Of a stretch of 64,000 bases of DNA, positions 10,580-22,306 are shown piece by piece; positions within the stretch are counted from its first letter, which is position 1; each line of letters begins with the position of its first letter. This stretch comes from Steromphala cineraria (Eukaryota > Mollusca > Gastropoda > Trochida > Trochidae): NCBI GenBank assembly GCA_916613615.1, contig OU744726.1, forward strand, positions 68,034,764 through 68,098,763, in the 5' to 3' direction. Under the pieces are notes generated by a model. The model saw only the letters and a program-made list of their open reading frames with translations. It searched no databases and was not told where the DNA came from. The translations under genes and the position numbers were made by a program.

Positions 10580-10935
10580 AAAGAAAACTTAGTCTTTGAA
10601 GTAAAATTTTTTGTTAAGATTTGAATAACACATTTCTCCATTGAATCTCAGTGTTTCCGTTAACCGGTTATTACCGGTTTTTCACCGATAAAATATTCAG
10701 TGTACCGGTAATTTCTAGCGCCGTCGGTACAGTGTACCGGTAAAAATTGGTCAAATTTAATATTGTCTTTTAGCTGAAATAGAACTTTGACTACTTTTAA
10801 GACGTATATTACTTTCAAAAAAAAAGAAATTATAAGTGATCACTTACGGTGTTTGTTGTTTGTTTAATCATATTACATATTATTCTCGACAAATTCTTAA
10901 CGAACGACAGTCAACAACAACCTTTGGTGCATGAA
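10580..10935. other. Short unannotated spacer
   Basis: No gene. Several ACCGGT/TACCGGTAA motifs between 10657 and 10745 (TTAACCGGTTATTACCGGTT and similar) suggest a small degraded MITE. GTGTTTAC at 10936-10943 is the left target duplication of the following element. Confidence 0.4.
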
Positions 10936-11007
10936 GTGTTTACCACAGGGACATGTATCGCTTAAATACAGCGTTAGAAAGACATACATACTCATAGACC
11001 CTACCCT

Positions 11008-11020
11008 AATACTATATATA
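11008..11020 (+). promoter_or_regulatory. Possible TATA box inside the terminal repeat
   Basis: ACTATATATA lies 20-30 bp before the ATG of the repeat-embedded ORF and is present in all four terminal repeats, pointing into each element. The spacing would put transcription start at or slightly past that ATG, so its role is uncertain. Confidence 0.3.
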
Positions 11021-11039
11021 AGGAAAGGGATGTATCGCA

Positions 11040-11402
11040 ATGATCGGACAACACTCAAACAAAGTCAAATTAAAAATCGAAAATATTTTTTGGGAAAATT
11101 TCAAGACAACCAATCGAAAGCTAAATGATTTCCCTACAAAACGAGCTATCGACTATTTAAATCGGATCATTATTACAAAAGTTACAGGCGACGACATCTC
11201 TAAAATCGCTACCTCAAGAGTTTTACGCCAAAATCCCCACTCACGAAAAACAACCAAAACTTACCTTTTATGGACGTTTATTAATTTAAGAGAAGATGAC
11301 AACACCTATGTAGTGTTCGATTCGATCGGCAACATCAGTCTGCAGGTGTCAACAATGAGAACAACGTCCATGTATCATTTCTTCGATAGCCAGCAGACAT
11401 AA
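11040..11402 (+). CDS. 120-codon ORF within terminal repeat (copy 1 of 4, outer variant)
   Basis: Starts MIGQHSNKVKLKIENIFWEN and ends YHFFDSQQT followed by TAA. No known family is recognised. The composition is basic in the first half (lysine/arginine-rich, RVLRQNPHSRKTTKTY) with a more hydrophobic, beta-prone second half, which would be compatible with a small DNA-binding protein, but this is only impression. The ORF is complete and uninterrupted in all four terminal repeats (11040-11402, 21185-21547, 21858-22220, 32152-32514). The outer copies read NPHSR and TYVVF; the inner copies read NPLSR and TYVMF. Sequence identity between copies is expected simply because they are terminal repeats, so openness alone does not prove selection. 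On the opposite strand the same DNA carries a strong splice-donor-like AAAAG|GTAAGTTTT. Confidence 0.45.
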   Translation: MIGQHSNKVKLKIENIFWENFKTTNRKLNDFPTKRAIDYLNRIIITKVTGDDISKIATSRVLRQNPHSRKTTKTYLLWTFINLREDDNTYVVFDSIGNISLQVSTMRTTSMYHFFDSQQT

Positions 11403-11488
11403 TTTGTAAAATCGGCGGCTGTCCTGTCAACTTGTCAGCCATTGATGACCTTGACATTCGTTTGACCTGAACAAACCGCAGCAAATAT

Positions 11489-13689
11489 CGAAATGATAGA
11501 AAATCACAATTGTATCGTCTCTAAAATTTCACTCTGCACTATTCTTGATTCTTCACGATCTAAATATATTTATCTTGACTTCATTTAATATCTTTGGGTC
11601 AAAATATAATTTTATTAGCCTTTTTAAATTATTTCATAATGTTGAAAGCACTATATCGAATTAAAAAAAATTATTGACTTTGTCACAGTTTATTGTTCAA
11701 CAATAAATTACAAATATTTTTACCAAGTTTAGATATAGAAAATAAATACTCATTATTTAAGATTTATTCATCAATTGTTTAATGTTTTTTTTAAAACTGA
11801 TAATTTCAAATTGAAACAGTAAAGTCTATATATTATCTGGATTGTTTTTTAACATATATATATATATCTCAATATAAGAGCATATCTTCAAATTTTACAT
11901 TTAATAAATTAAATTGAAGATGGGAAAATATATTAGAATTACTAAAAAAAGGTATATTATAATTAGTAATTATATAAACTTACTTATTTGCTTGGAACAG
12001 CCATTTTGCACAGATATATTTTTACTTTCCTGGTAGTTTATTGTATCCACAGGTAGAGTTTAAGATATAATATTTGAGACTCCATGAATTAAAATTTTCC
12101 ATTATAAAGCACATACAGGTATATTAATTTACCACCCAAAACATTTCCTTAGAACCTTTGGATTTTTTTCAAAATCTCTGCATTCTACCGTTCAATTGCG
12201 AATTTGGTGACAAAATATCGCCAACCCCGAAATGGACAATGTCCTTTCCATCATAAAAATTTGACGCGTCCATTATCTTTATATGATGTGATTAACCATT
12301 TTGCACATCTGTCATTGATTATATGATTCTTTATGATGAATAGAATATTACTAACTACTACTCTACTGATATCAAATATATCAACACTTATATTGCTGTA
12401 AGAAATATATTCTTGGCAAGCCCTGATTATTTGTAACTTTTTAAAATTTTATTGATTTATTTGATAACAGAAGACACTTAGGTGATAAAAGTGTCTTTTG
12501 TGAAAATCAGCTTTCCAATCTTCTTCTTGGAGGAAATGCAAAAAAAAAAGAAATTCAGCAAAAACATCAAAATTAAAATTTCAAATTTAATTTTGAAACT
12601 GAGTAACATAATATTATTGACTTATAGTCCTAAACCACCATTTCCAATAATCCCCACACTCATCTTGGTTGTCTTAGAGGCAACCCAAGGTTTCCTGGTT
12701 GAAAATGTTTAAATGCAAATTATGTTTTTATGTAAAAATGCCAAAACACAATTTGTTACAAAATTCAAATCACTAAGGCAAGACACCAACTGTTCACTAT
12801 GATAATGTGTATCAGTTCTACCTGGATCAAATATAGTTAGTGAGTAAAGCAATTTCATCAGCTGAAAGGTAAAATACTGTACATGAAGCTAAAGGTGTTA
12901 TTGTGCAGTTGATGTTAACTCCCTCTGTGCTGAACTTCTGCAATGGCAACTGCCTTTTGACTATTAAAAGACCAATCACTCAAAGAACAGTCAAGAACAT
13001 ATGTCCCAAAACAAATTTTATTCATTTTATTTTTCAAGCAAAGTTACAGAAACACATGAGCATGACTGATGCAACAGAGCTCAGGTCTGGCACAGTATTT
13101 TTGTCAATAACTGCTGTGATACATACAAGAGATCAGATTCCTTCACTATTTTTGAGATTATTTAAGAAAGAGGTCAAATTTTATGAAAATGCACAGTTGG
13201 CAGTTAAGTCTTTATTGCCATAAACAAATGTTTACCTGCAGATTCTACATGTATAGATGTACATCTTGTGCTGTGCAAATTAATTCATAAATTTCATAAA
13301 TTGCGTTTGGAGCAAAAGAGAACAACACTTCTGTTACCACTCATAGCCAGTGTGGTATTGTAATTCACAATGTAATTCCATACTCACCTTTGTTTCACAA
13401 TTAAGACACACACATGAACCATCTTATCAATTTTTTTACAAAATTCAGATAATTATCAACAATTTTGCATCCATTTATCTTTAGAATATGTATATTGGGG
13501 AGGTTTAATTTAAAATTTAGATAACATCTGTACAGCATCTCTTACATCACAAGCATTGAGAAACAGATTTGTAGTTGTTTCAATGAAGGACAATAGGAGG
13601 TGGCATATACAAATATCTTTGCATAGTATTTATGATAATATCATCCCTATCAATTAATATATACATATATATATAAACACACAGACAAT
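11489..13689. other. AT-rich interior of element copy 1, no firm gene
   Basis: Open stretches at 12482-12712 and 12903-13223 (76 and 106 codons, plus) have no recognisable domain. They recur identically in copy 2 simply because the copies are near-identical. A small hairpin (AGACACTT...AAGTGTCTT) sits at about 12473-12500. Confidence 0.4.
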
Positions 13690-15219
13690 TTTTTAGCTCA
13701 TCAGGACTGAAAGTCCAGATGGGCTTATGGCATGGCCCGTTGTCCGGCGTCCGTCCGTCGTCCGTCGTCCGTCCGTCGTCCGTCGTCCGTCCGTCCGTAA
13801 ACTTTTGACACTTTCGACTTCTCCTCATGAACCATACACATTAGAGAGCTGAAATTTTGTGTAAAAGTACCTTAGCATATGGAGATTCTAATTTGTAACT
13901 TTGGTGACCCTGTGACCCCAAATAGGGTCACAGGGGTCACAACTTTAAAAACCTATTTTCATCTTCTTCTCCAGTTCCTGAAGGACTAGAGAGTTAAAAA
14001 TGATATGTGCAGAGTCCTTGGCCAATGGGGATTCTAATTTGTAACTTTGGTGACCCTGTGACCCCAAATAGGGTCACAGGGGTCACAACCTTAAAAACCT
14101 TTTTTCATCTTCTTTTCCAGTTCTAAAAGGACTAGAGAGTTAAAAACGATATGTGCAGACTCCTTGGCCAATGGGGATTCTAAATTGTAGATCTCGTGAC
14201 CCCATGATCCCAAATAGGGTCACAGGGGTCACAACCTTAAAAACCTATTTTCATCTTCTTCTCCAGTTCTAACAGGACTAGAGAGTTGAAAGTGATATGT
14301 GTAGACTCCTTGGACAATGGGGATTCTAATTTGTAACTTTGGTGAACCTGTGACCCCAAATAGGGTCACAGGGGTCACAACCTTAAAAACCTATTTTCAT
14401 CTTCTTCTCCAGTACTAAAATGACTATAGAGTTGAAAATGATATGTGCAGACTCCTTGGCCAATCGGGATTCTTAATTGTAGATTTCGTGACCCCATGAC
14501 CCCAAATAGGGTCACAGGGGTCACAACCTTAAAAGCCAATTCTCATCTTCTTCTCCAGTTCCAAAAGGTCTAAAGAGTTAATATTGATATGTGCAGACTC
14601 CTTGGACAATGGGGATTCTAATTTGTAACTTTGTTGACCCTGTGACCCCAAATAGGGTCACAGGGGTCACAACCTTAAAAAACTATTTTCATCTTCTTCT
14701 CAAGTTCCAAAAGGTCTAGAGAGCTGAAATTATATGTGCAGACTCCTTGGCCAATGGGGATTCTAAATTGTAGATTTCGTGACCCCATGACCCCAAATAG
14801 GGTCACAGGGGTCACAACCTTAAAAACTTATTTTCATCATCACCTTTAGCTCCTAAAGGTCTATTGAGCTGAAAGACTGCATGTAGACTCCTTGGTCAAT
14901 TGGGATTCTAAACTGTAGGTTTTGTGACCCCATGACCCCAAATAGGGTCACAGGGGTCACAATCTTAAAAACCTATTTTTCTCCATTAGATTACAGTCTA
15001 TGACAAATTTATTTCTCCTTGGATATTTTAGTGTGGACTTCTTTCACTGTCTGATACTGGCGATCTAGAAAGTGTTAAATAATAATACATTTGTTTTGTA
15101 ATTTTTTTATAGGTTTTCTTGTAATAGGTAACATCAGTTTCATTTTTAGCTCATCTTGCCTGTATAAAGCAAACTTGATATTATGCCTGATGAGCTACAG
15201 AGCCAATGGCTCTATTTTT
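13690..15219 (+). mobile_element. AGCTCATC-family Helitron-like element with 8-unit tandem core
   Basis: Left end TTTTTTAGCTCATCAGGACT, then a GTCCGTCCGTCGTCC tract (13742-13798). The core of about 146-bp units runs 13905-14990 with eight occurrences of AAATAGGGTCACAGGGGTCA, and the right end is GATGAGCTACAGAGCC with the AGAGCC-AAT-GGCTCT hairpin and T run. No target duplication is seen. The matching element in copy 2 (28182-29864) has nine units. Confidence 0.8.
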
Positions 15220-16082
15220 ATTAATACATTGTATTTTGTATTCAACCTTCATCTTCAATCATAAAATATCTCAAGCCCTTCAGTCCAGTAAAATCTTGTT
15301 TATGATTAAGTTAGATTAAGTTAAACAAAAAGACATAGGTTAATCATGGATGAAATACAAAATATTTCAGCCTCTTTTTAAAGAGAGTTTAAATTAAACT
15401 TTTGAGACTGGAAGTGCCATTCATAGGAGCTATGTAAGTCATGTATTACAAATAATTTATCATACTAAACATTCCTTAATACACAGCTTGAGATCTTTGA
15501 CGGCTTATAAATGACACCAGTACCACACATTAACACATAATTGGCAATTGACAATCAAACAAAAAATTACAATCAAGTATTGAATCAAATTGAATTAAGT
15601 ATTGTAGTGTTTTCTTTGTTTACATGCATAGAGCCTTGGGATCATCAGATATTACTTATCTATTATCTCTAAGGATGAACACAAAGATGTATAGCCTACA
15701 AGTTATCCATAATTAAATATACTGTCACTTAGTTACTTGTCATTTTCATTGGAGATGGCATGTTGGCAATATTTTAAGACAGTTGGACATTTGATTTTTA
15801 TAGGAAATTTAAGTTTTAAGGTGGTTATTGTATCTATTACAACTTTTACAATTTAAAATCATAAACTAAGGTTTCAAGACAAATTATTCATTTCAAAGAT
15901 CAATCATTCTCCTGCTGCATGCAAGAAGTTTAAGATTTTAGCATGTATTCCAGATTTCCATATTGAAATCCAAACAGTAATCCCTCTACCTATTGTTGTA
16001 CAACTTAGCCTTACCATATTATGTACCAAGAGTCACAAGGAATTTCTAAAAACTAGAAACTAATTTTTACACAACCAATCAT
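15220..16082. other. AT-rich interior, nothing recognised
   Basis: No gene, tandem repeat or clear element end was found in this stretch of element copy 1. Confidence 0.4.
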
Positions 16083-17141
16083 AACAGTCAAGGAAGTGTA
16101 TCATGCAAATGATATTATAATTCTTTCAATCATTTTCTACAGTGGCGTAGGAACAGGGGGGGCGCGGGGGGGCGGAGCCCCCTCACTCCAAAAAGTGGGG
16201 AAAATTTTCGGAATTAATTTTTTAAAATTATTATTTACAACTCGTCAAACTGATAGCTATAAGGGTACATTAAATATATTGCTATGATTAACATTAGTTC
16301 TTTTTACCAATAACTAAAAGAATGGACTATGTGCAGTTTGCTATGAATAATTCGAGTTCAGAATATTTCATTTAAATATCCAGAAGGTTTTGACCTCTTC
16401 ACACATGCAGTAGCCTAAATTCTGCAATGTAGAATCACGTGCTTAGCAGGACACGCGCACAAACGCGCAACATACTTATTGATTTTACAAGACAATTTAC
16501 GAAAATAGTCATCTTTATACACCTGATAACCTAAATATTTAAATGCAATTTTAGATCTAATACAAAACAATCCTGTCTGTAAACGCAATATTACCGAAAT
16601 TTCAGTAACATATTACAACATATCAGTTGCATATACATATATATCAAGCGACACATATGCAATTTTACATGCTTTAGGGGGAAATGTCCATCAGCACTAG
16701 AGAATCTCCCCCCCCCCCCCCCCCCGCTCGCCCGTTCCTACGCTATTGCAGCGATGCTTTAGGCAAAAATTTCCATGAACACTATAGAAAACGTTCCTAC
16801 GCCCCTGTTCTATATTCATATGATTACATCTAATACCATGATGTCCAGCAAAAGATTTTATCAGGATTAAAACCCACAACCCAAGAATCAGGCAACAATG
16901 TTCATAAATGGGTAATTTGGTTAGATGCTAGCATTGGCAGATCCAAAAGGGGGGTGCGGGATGCCCACCCCTTCCAAAAGACTTCCAAATATAGATTTAA
17001 ACAATCAATCAAAAGTTGCGCTTGCAACACCCAAAGGGTTGCACCCTTCCCAAACAAAAATCCTGGATCCGCCCCTGTGCTAGTAAGGTCATTGCTGTCT
17101 TAATATATAAATAATCTGCATGATACACTTCCTTGACTGTT
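16083..17141. mobile_element. 1.06-kb block bounded by 25-bp inverted repeats, containing MITEs
   Basis: AACAGTCAAGGAAGTGTATC at 16083 recurs in reverse complement at 17117-17141 over 25 bases. Inside lie a MITE with CAGTGGCGTAGGAACAGGGG at 16140 and GTTCCTACGCTATTG ending at 16748 (with an 18-C run at 16708-16725), a second CGTTCCTACGCCCCTGTT end near 16810, and a hAT-like MITE at 16932-17077. The block is mirrored in copy 2 at about 26264-27320. Confidence 0.5.
16932..17077. mobile_element. hAT-type MITE
   Basis: Ends CATTGGCAGATCCAAAAGG and GGATCCGCCCCTG match the common CAGGGGCGGATCC terminus of hAT-derived MITEs. TGCTAG occurs directly outside both ends, consistent with a slightly degraded 8-bp duplication. 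Mirrored at 26328-26473. Confidence 0.6.
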
Positions 17142-17279
17142 AATGGCATAATAACACCTCACAATGTAGGCTCTTGATATGTATACTGTACATACATACT
17201 GTGTATGTATGAACCTGAAAAATCTAAACCAAAATAAACATAAGAAAAAATAACCCCCTCCCCAGATCCGCCACTGCAG

Positions 17280-18079
17280 GGTCACCAATTTTAAATCCGC
17301 CTTATCCAACTTAATAGTCCATAGACAAGATTTCAGCATTCCAGCCGTTAAGCTTTTGGAGAATATTAAGATGAAAATAGGTTTTAAAGGTGAGGCCATC
17401 AATAGGGGGCCACAGGCTCTAAATTATAATCATCACTAGTTAAGGAGCCTGCACACTGCATTTCAACTTTCTAGACCTTATTCTTCTGGAGAAGAAGATG
17501 AAAACAAGATTTAAGGGTGTGGCCACTATGGCCCTTAGTAGGGGCCATAGGGTTACAAAAGCTATAAATAATAATCCTCTCTAGTCAAGGAGTCAAGGAG
17601 TATGTACACAAGGTTTCAAGTTTCTTGTCCTTGTGCTCCTGGAGAAGAAGTCGAAAATGTACAAAGTTTACGGACAGACGGATGCCAGACATCATGCCAT
17701 GCCATAAGCCCTGTCAGGCCAGATGAGCTAAAAATAGAGAGATTGGTTCTGTAGCTCATCAGGCCACATTATGAATTTTGTTTTAGCGTGTGGTGAATGT
17801 GCATTCTTCCTATGTAGGGGCCATAGGGTCACCAAATGTACCATTTCATTAGAATCCCAAATACCTAAGGAGTCTCTGCACAACATTGCACCATTCTTTG
17901 TCATTGTAGCAGGGGCAACTCGGTTTCCAATTCTAATTGAGTATGTAGGCAACATGATTGCCTATCCCTGTAAATCAAAATCCTCACTGTTCAAGGAGTC
18001 TGTACACAAGATTTCAGACGGACGGATGGACGTCGGACACCATGACATGCTGTAAGGCCAGAGGGTCATTTTGATGAGC
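17280..18079 (-). repeat. Two abutting AGCTCATC-family relics
   Basis: Reading minus, one member ends and the next begins with shared T-run sequence at about 17730-17740 (TAGCTCATCTGGCC end to end with CTCTATTTTT). Both have diverged core units and a GTCCGTCC remnant. Mirrored at about 25326-26125 in copy 2. Another relic lies at 19130-19411. Confidence 0.55.
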
Positions 18080-19509
18080 TAAATATGAATAAAAAAAGCA
18101 TTGTCAAGTTGTGTTCTCTTCAATAAATCCCCAAATATACAATGATTTTCATTTGTATAATTTAGCGTATACAATATTTCAGTTTTTAACAATCAGGTTT
18201 TGTTTAAGATAGAAATCAAAGTGGTCATGATGGTTTCCATTCTTTCCCTAAATAACAGAATTACAAAATCTTTCTAAAGTGAACTTACACAAAAACAAAG
18301 AAGCTGTTAACTGCTTTGACAACATCTTGATACAAAGTTAATTTTCCAACCAGTTATCCCTGAAGCCCCTCTCCACAACCTTGGTTAGACCCTACCAATT
18401 CCTCCACTCAAATCCAAACTGGAAGATCTGGCCCTTTCCAAACTCAATTGTATAAGTAATGTCAAGGATTTCTGCTTCTTGTCCATTATCTTTATTTGTT
18501 TGTCATGATTACAACAAAAATATTACATAATAACTTATTTTTAGTGGATTAGTTATTAATATTCTCTGTCACTACTAGGTTCTCAATAACATTTTTTTTA
18601 ATATTTCATACATAAAAAGAATTACATATGTAAGAATGTAGGGTTGATCTTACCATAGAAAATAATTCTGGGAAAATGTATTGAGTATTGGGTTGAAATT
18701 AGAGTAACAAATAGAGGTTCATCCTTCATACATGATAAAGAGAATACTCCAATGCTTTTTAATGATATCATGACCCAATGTAAATTAAATGTCCATGTAT
18801 CTTATTATAATTATGGTATATGTTATTCTAAAATTTAAATAATTTTGTGCAAATTGCTTTTCAAGAATAATGTTCACCAGTTTTCCTGTGAAAGGTTTAA
18901 CTACATAATTGGATGAATGGGAGACAATATAAATTGCTATAGACTATTTGGTCTTACAGGACTCATGTACTTAAAGAATATTTTGTTGTTGAAATGATTA
19001 ATTCAGCTTATCAACTTACCGGGCTATCAAATAAATTTTACAAATGATCACCCATATAATGAGTAACAATATTACAAAATCTCTACTCCCCCCGAATCTA
19101 TAAAAATCTATACCAAAACGCCGCTACATTTTACAATAAAGAAGTTGATAATCCTTGTCTTCTTGAGGTCCTGATGAGCAAAGAAGTATGTACACAAGAC
19201 TTCAGTTTCTTGGGCATTTGCTTCTGGATTAAGATATGAAATTAAGGTCACAGGGTCACCGAGCCTATTTTAATCCTGATCAGCTAAAGGAGTCTGTACA
19301 CTATATTTGAGATTTTTAGCATCAGTGAATCTGGTAGAAAATTTAAAAAGTTATGGCTGGATGCCGTGACATAAGCAAATCAATCTTTTCAGGTCAGATG
19401 AGCTTAAAAATAAATAAGAATTGTTACTTAAGTCCTGCTAACGAGACTTTTGCAAATATTTATTTCAGATAAAGTTTAAAATTCCATGATTCTTCATTAT
19501 CTTGCTAAC
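18080..19509. other. Interior of element copy 1, no gene recognised
   Basis: AT-rich sequence with an AGCTCATC-family relic at 19130-19411 (minus; GTGACATAAGC...CAGATGAGCTTAAAAA). No coding feature is supportable. Confidence 0.35.
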
Positions 19510-19588
19510 CTGAATTTCCTGGCAATTTTCTCCAAAAAAATAGTGTCTTCCCAATCTTCTTGTGTTAAGACATTTTGATTGTGAATAT
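19510..19588 (-). CDS. Candidate internal exon (mirror of 23817-23895)
   Basis: Mirror image of the exon candidate described at 23817-23895: a TTTCTATTTTTGCAG acceptor and a TTCAG|GTTAGC donor on the minus strand. One base difference from copy 2 lies just beyond the donor. Confidence 0.3.
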
Positions 19589-20107
19589 CTGCAAAAATAG
19601 AAATGAGTTTCTTAAATGGAAAACATTTGAATAAAAAAAACTAATTTTGCAAAAACAATTCAAAAAATCTCTGAGCATATCTCATATTGTAAAAAGAACT
19701 TGTGTGATCATTGATGGATTATTGGCTACATTTTTCATTTGTATTGTTAAAGCAAAACCACCTTTGCCAAGCCTCCTTATAAAACATTTTCCAATTTCAG
19801 CAATACTTATAGATATGTCATCTATTTAATATATAATACAAAAACCTTAGGAAGGCTTGATCTTAACAGCCCTCATTTGTATGGTTTAGTGGTGTCCTAA
19901 AAAAGGGGGATCTTAAATATTCATGTATATTATGTAATTAATGAGGGAAACAAAGGTATTATCCTGGACGATGAACAATTAATAGTTAGTATTTCATATA
20001 CATAACCTTGAATATGAACATAGTTTGGGGTTCTCAACAAATGAAGATGCATAAGAGGTTGCCAGTAAATTGTTCTTAATCAGAACATCAAAATCTCAAA
20101 TACTTAC

Positions 20108-20146
20108 TCTTCAATCAATTCTGGAACATACAGAGCCATTTGAAAA
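20108..20146 (-). CDS. Candidate first coding exon (mirror of 23259-23297)
   Basis: Mirror image of the exon candidate at 23259-23297, with the same acceptor, ATG and donor on the minus strand. Confidence 0.3.
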
Positions 20147-21098
20147 CTAGAAAAGAAAATATTGAAAGATATGGAATATGAATATGAATTTGACTTATAT
20201 TTGATTCCAGACTCTGTCCCCAATTCAACTTTTGATATGCCAAAATACTACTGTATACAGTGTTTAAAATATAGCCCGTCTGCCAGTCCTTGACTGGCTA
20301 CTTTTTGGCAGGACTGGTTACTTTTTGGTCAGGACTGGTAACTTTTCAATTTTTTTCTTCATTTTCCCCTTATGAATTGACAAATTAATTTTCAGGACAG
20401 GCTAGGTTTCAACTCTATTTTATACACTGTTGTATATATAAGCATTTATGGCACTTTATAAGCTGTTGTTACACAGGTCTAGCAGATTGTATATATAACG
20501 ATAAAATAGACTGATTAGATATATTGAAACAAAATATTAAATAAATTTTATTACAAATTTTAGATTCGTTTTTATAAATACACTTTCCATATATATTCCT
20601 AGTTAAAAATAAATTATAAAAAAGATTGCTATTACTGGTAATCAAAACAAAAATACCTTCTTGTCCTAAGCTAGCCCAATCAAATTCGACACTACAATAA
20701 ACTTGATTTGATATTTTCAACAGAAAATTTAAATACTGTAGTCGTGAAAGCTCACCTTATAGTGATTTTTCTCCTTTCGAGGGGCACATCGCCAATGTCA
20801 GCACTTGAGTCGTTATTGTCCAGAATAGAAGCTTTGCCAATGAACAGTGTTTTTGTTTTGCTGATTCAACCAAAATTTTAAGCTTGCGGAAATGTCTCAG
20901 TTCCTGCCTGGTCTAGATTGGATATATCACAATAATCTATATTCAAAAACAGCTCTTGTTCATTGGATTCATTGGGCGGAACGAGCTGCAACTGGAAGGT
21001 CTCTGACGGTGTCTTCGACCCCACGTGTTGTTGTTTACTAATATAGCTACAAGCACTGTGAGGAGCTCAAGAAATGTGTTCGGAGTTTGCTCCCTTGC
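20147..21098. other. Interior of element copy 1 near right repeat
   Basis: Contains a small repeat with CCAGTCCTTGACTGGCTACT and GGCAGGACTGGTTACTTTTT (20270-20345). On the minus strand two stretches of open, coding-like sequence occur next to the terminal repeat (described for the mirror region 22307-22650). No complete gene is assembled. Confidence 0.35.
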
Positions 21099-21643
21099 AT
21101 ATTTGCTGCGGTTTGTTCAGGTCAAACGAATGTCAAGGTCATCAATGGCTGACAAGTTGACAGGACAGCCGCCGATTTTACAAATTATGTCTGCTGGCTA
21201 TCGAAGAAATGATACATGGACGTTGTTCTCATTGTTGACACCTGCAGACTGATGTTGCCGATCGAATCGAACATTACATAGGTGTTGTCATCTTCTCTTA
21301 AATTAATAAACGTCCATAAAAGGTAAGTTTTGGTTGTTTTTCGTGAGAGGGGATTTTGGCGTAAAACTCTTGAGGTAGCGATTTTAGAGATGTCGTCGCC
21401 TGTAACTTTTGTAATAATGATCCGATTTAAATAGTCGATAGCTCGTTTTGTAGGGAAATCATTTAGCTTTCGATTGGTTGTCTTGAAATTTTCCCAAAAA
21501 ATATTTTCGATTTTTAATTTGACTTTGTTTGAGTGTTGTCCGATCATTGCGATACATCCCTTTCCTTATATATAGTATTAGGGTAGGGTCTATGAGTATG
21601 TATGTCTTTCTAACGCTGTATTTAAGCGATACATGTCCCTGTG
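21099..21643 (-). repeat. Right terminal inverted repeat, element copy 1
   Basis: Reverse complement of 10944-11488 (545 bp). It ends CATGTCCCTGTG and is followed by the duplication GTGTTTAC. Confidence 0.93.
21185..21547 (-). CDS. 120-codon ORF within terminal repeat (copy 2 of 4, inner variant)
   Basis: Same product as the ORF at 11040-11402, with Leu for His in NPLSR and Met for Val in TYVMF. It points into element copy 1. Function unknown; see 11040-11402. Confidence 0.45.
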   Translation of the reverse strand: MIGQHSNKVKLKIENIFWENFKTTNRKLNDFPTKRAIDYLNRIIITKVTGDDISKIATSRVLRQNPLSRKTTKTYLLWTFINLREDDNTYVMFDSIGNISLQVSTMRTTSMYHFFDSQQT

Positions 21644-21761
21644 GTGTTTACTGGAAATGAGATATTTCTTACAAGCCTTTTCATTGGCTTAATTATGTAG
21701 GTCAACCAATCAGAAAGTCGGTTTTAAAAAGATGCACGAAACATACAAACGTGGTCGTAAT
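21644..21761. other. 118-bp spacer between the two inverted elements
   Basis: Unique, non-palindromic sequence starting with the right target duplication GTGTTTAC (21644-21651) and ending GTCGTAAT (21754-21761), the left flank of element copy 2. It is the centre of the giant inverted repeat. Confidence 0.9.
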
Positions 21762-22306
21762 CACAGGGACATGTATCGCTTAAATACAGCGTTAGAAAGA
21801 CATACATACTCATAGACCCTACCCTAATACTATATATAAGGAAAGGGATGTATCGCAATGATCGGACAACACTCAAACAAAGTCAAATTAAAAATCGAAA
21901 ATATTTTTTGGGAAAATTTCAAGACAACCAATCGAAAGCTAAATGATTTCCCTACAAAACGAGCTATCGACTATTTAAATCGGATCATTATTACAAAAGT
22001 TACAGGCGACGACATCTCTAAAATCGCTACCTCAAGAGTTTTACGCCAAAATCCCCTCTCACGAAAAACAACCAAAACTTACCTTTTATGGACGTTTATT
22101 AATTTAAGAGAAGATGACAACACCTATGTAATGTTCGATTCGATCGGCAACATCAGTCTGCAGGTGTCAACAATGAGAACAACGTCCATGTATCATTTCT
22201 TCGATAGCCAGCAGACATAATTTGTAAAATCGGCGGCTGTCCTGTCAACTTGTCAGCCATTGATGACCTTGACATTCGTTTGACCTGAACAAACCGCAGC
22301 AAATAT
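21762..22306 (+). repeat. Left terminal inverted repeat, element copy 2
   Basis: Starts CACAGGGACATG; identical, as far as compared, to the reverse complement of 21099-21643. Confidence 0.92.
21858..22220 (+). CDS. 120-codon ORF within terminal repeat (copy 3 of 4, inner variant)
   Basis: Identical in translation to the ORF at 21185-21547. It points into element copy 2. Function unknown; see 11040-11402. Confidence 0.45.
   Translation: MIGQHSNKVKLKIENIFWENFKTTNRKLNDFPTKRAIDYLNRIIITKVTGDDISKIATSRVLRQNPLSRKTTKTYLLWTFINLREDDNTYVMFDSIGNISLQVSTMRTTSMYHFFDSQQT

Larger units (their letters stand above)
10944..11488 (+). repeat. Left terminal inverted repeat, element copy 1 (545 bp)
   Basis: Matches 21099-21643 in reverse complement up to AACCGCAGCAAATAT, after which the sides diverge. 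At least two base differences exist between outer and inner repeats; they change His to Leu and Val to Met in the enclosed ORF. Confidence 0.93.
10944..21643 (+). mobile_element. Large TIR DNA element, copy 1 (10.70 kb)
   Basis: It begins CACAGGGACATGTATCGCTT and ends with the exact complement. The 545-bp inverted repeats (10944-11488 and 21099-21643) are followed by unique interior on each side. It is flanked by GTGTTTAC on both sides (10936-10943 and 21644-21651), an 8-bp target-site duplication. The interior is AT-rich and contains older MITEs and an AGCTCATC-family element (13690-15219). It has no long uninterrupted transposase frame, although candidate small exons exist. The 8-bp duplication is compatible with hAT, P, Sola1, Zisupton or Novosib types, but the CACAGGG end is not one I can assign. 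A near-identical second copy lies at 21762-32610 in reverse orientation. Confidence 0.88.

Noticed and set aside
10944..10957. RAG/Transib-type signal (CACAGTG-like heptamer) at the element ends
   Set aside because: CACAGGG differs from the RAG heptamer, no conserved nonamer was seen, and the target duplication is 8 bp, whereas RAG and Transib give 5 bp.
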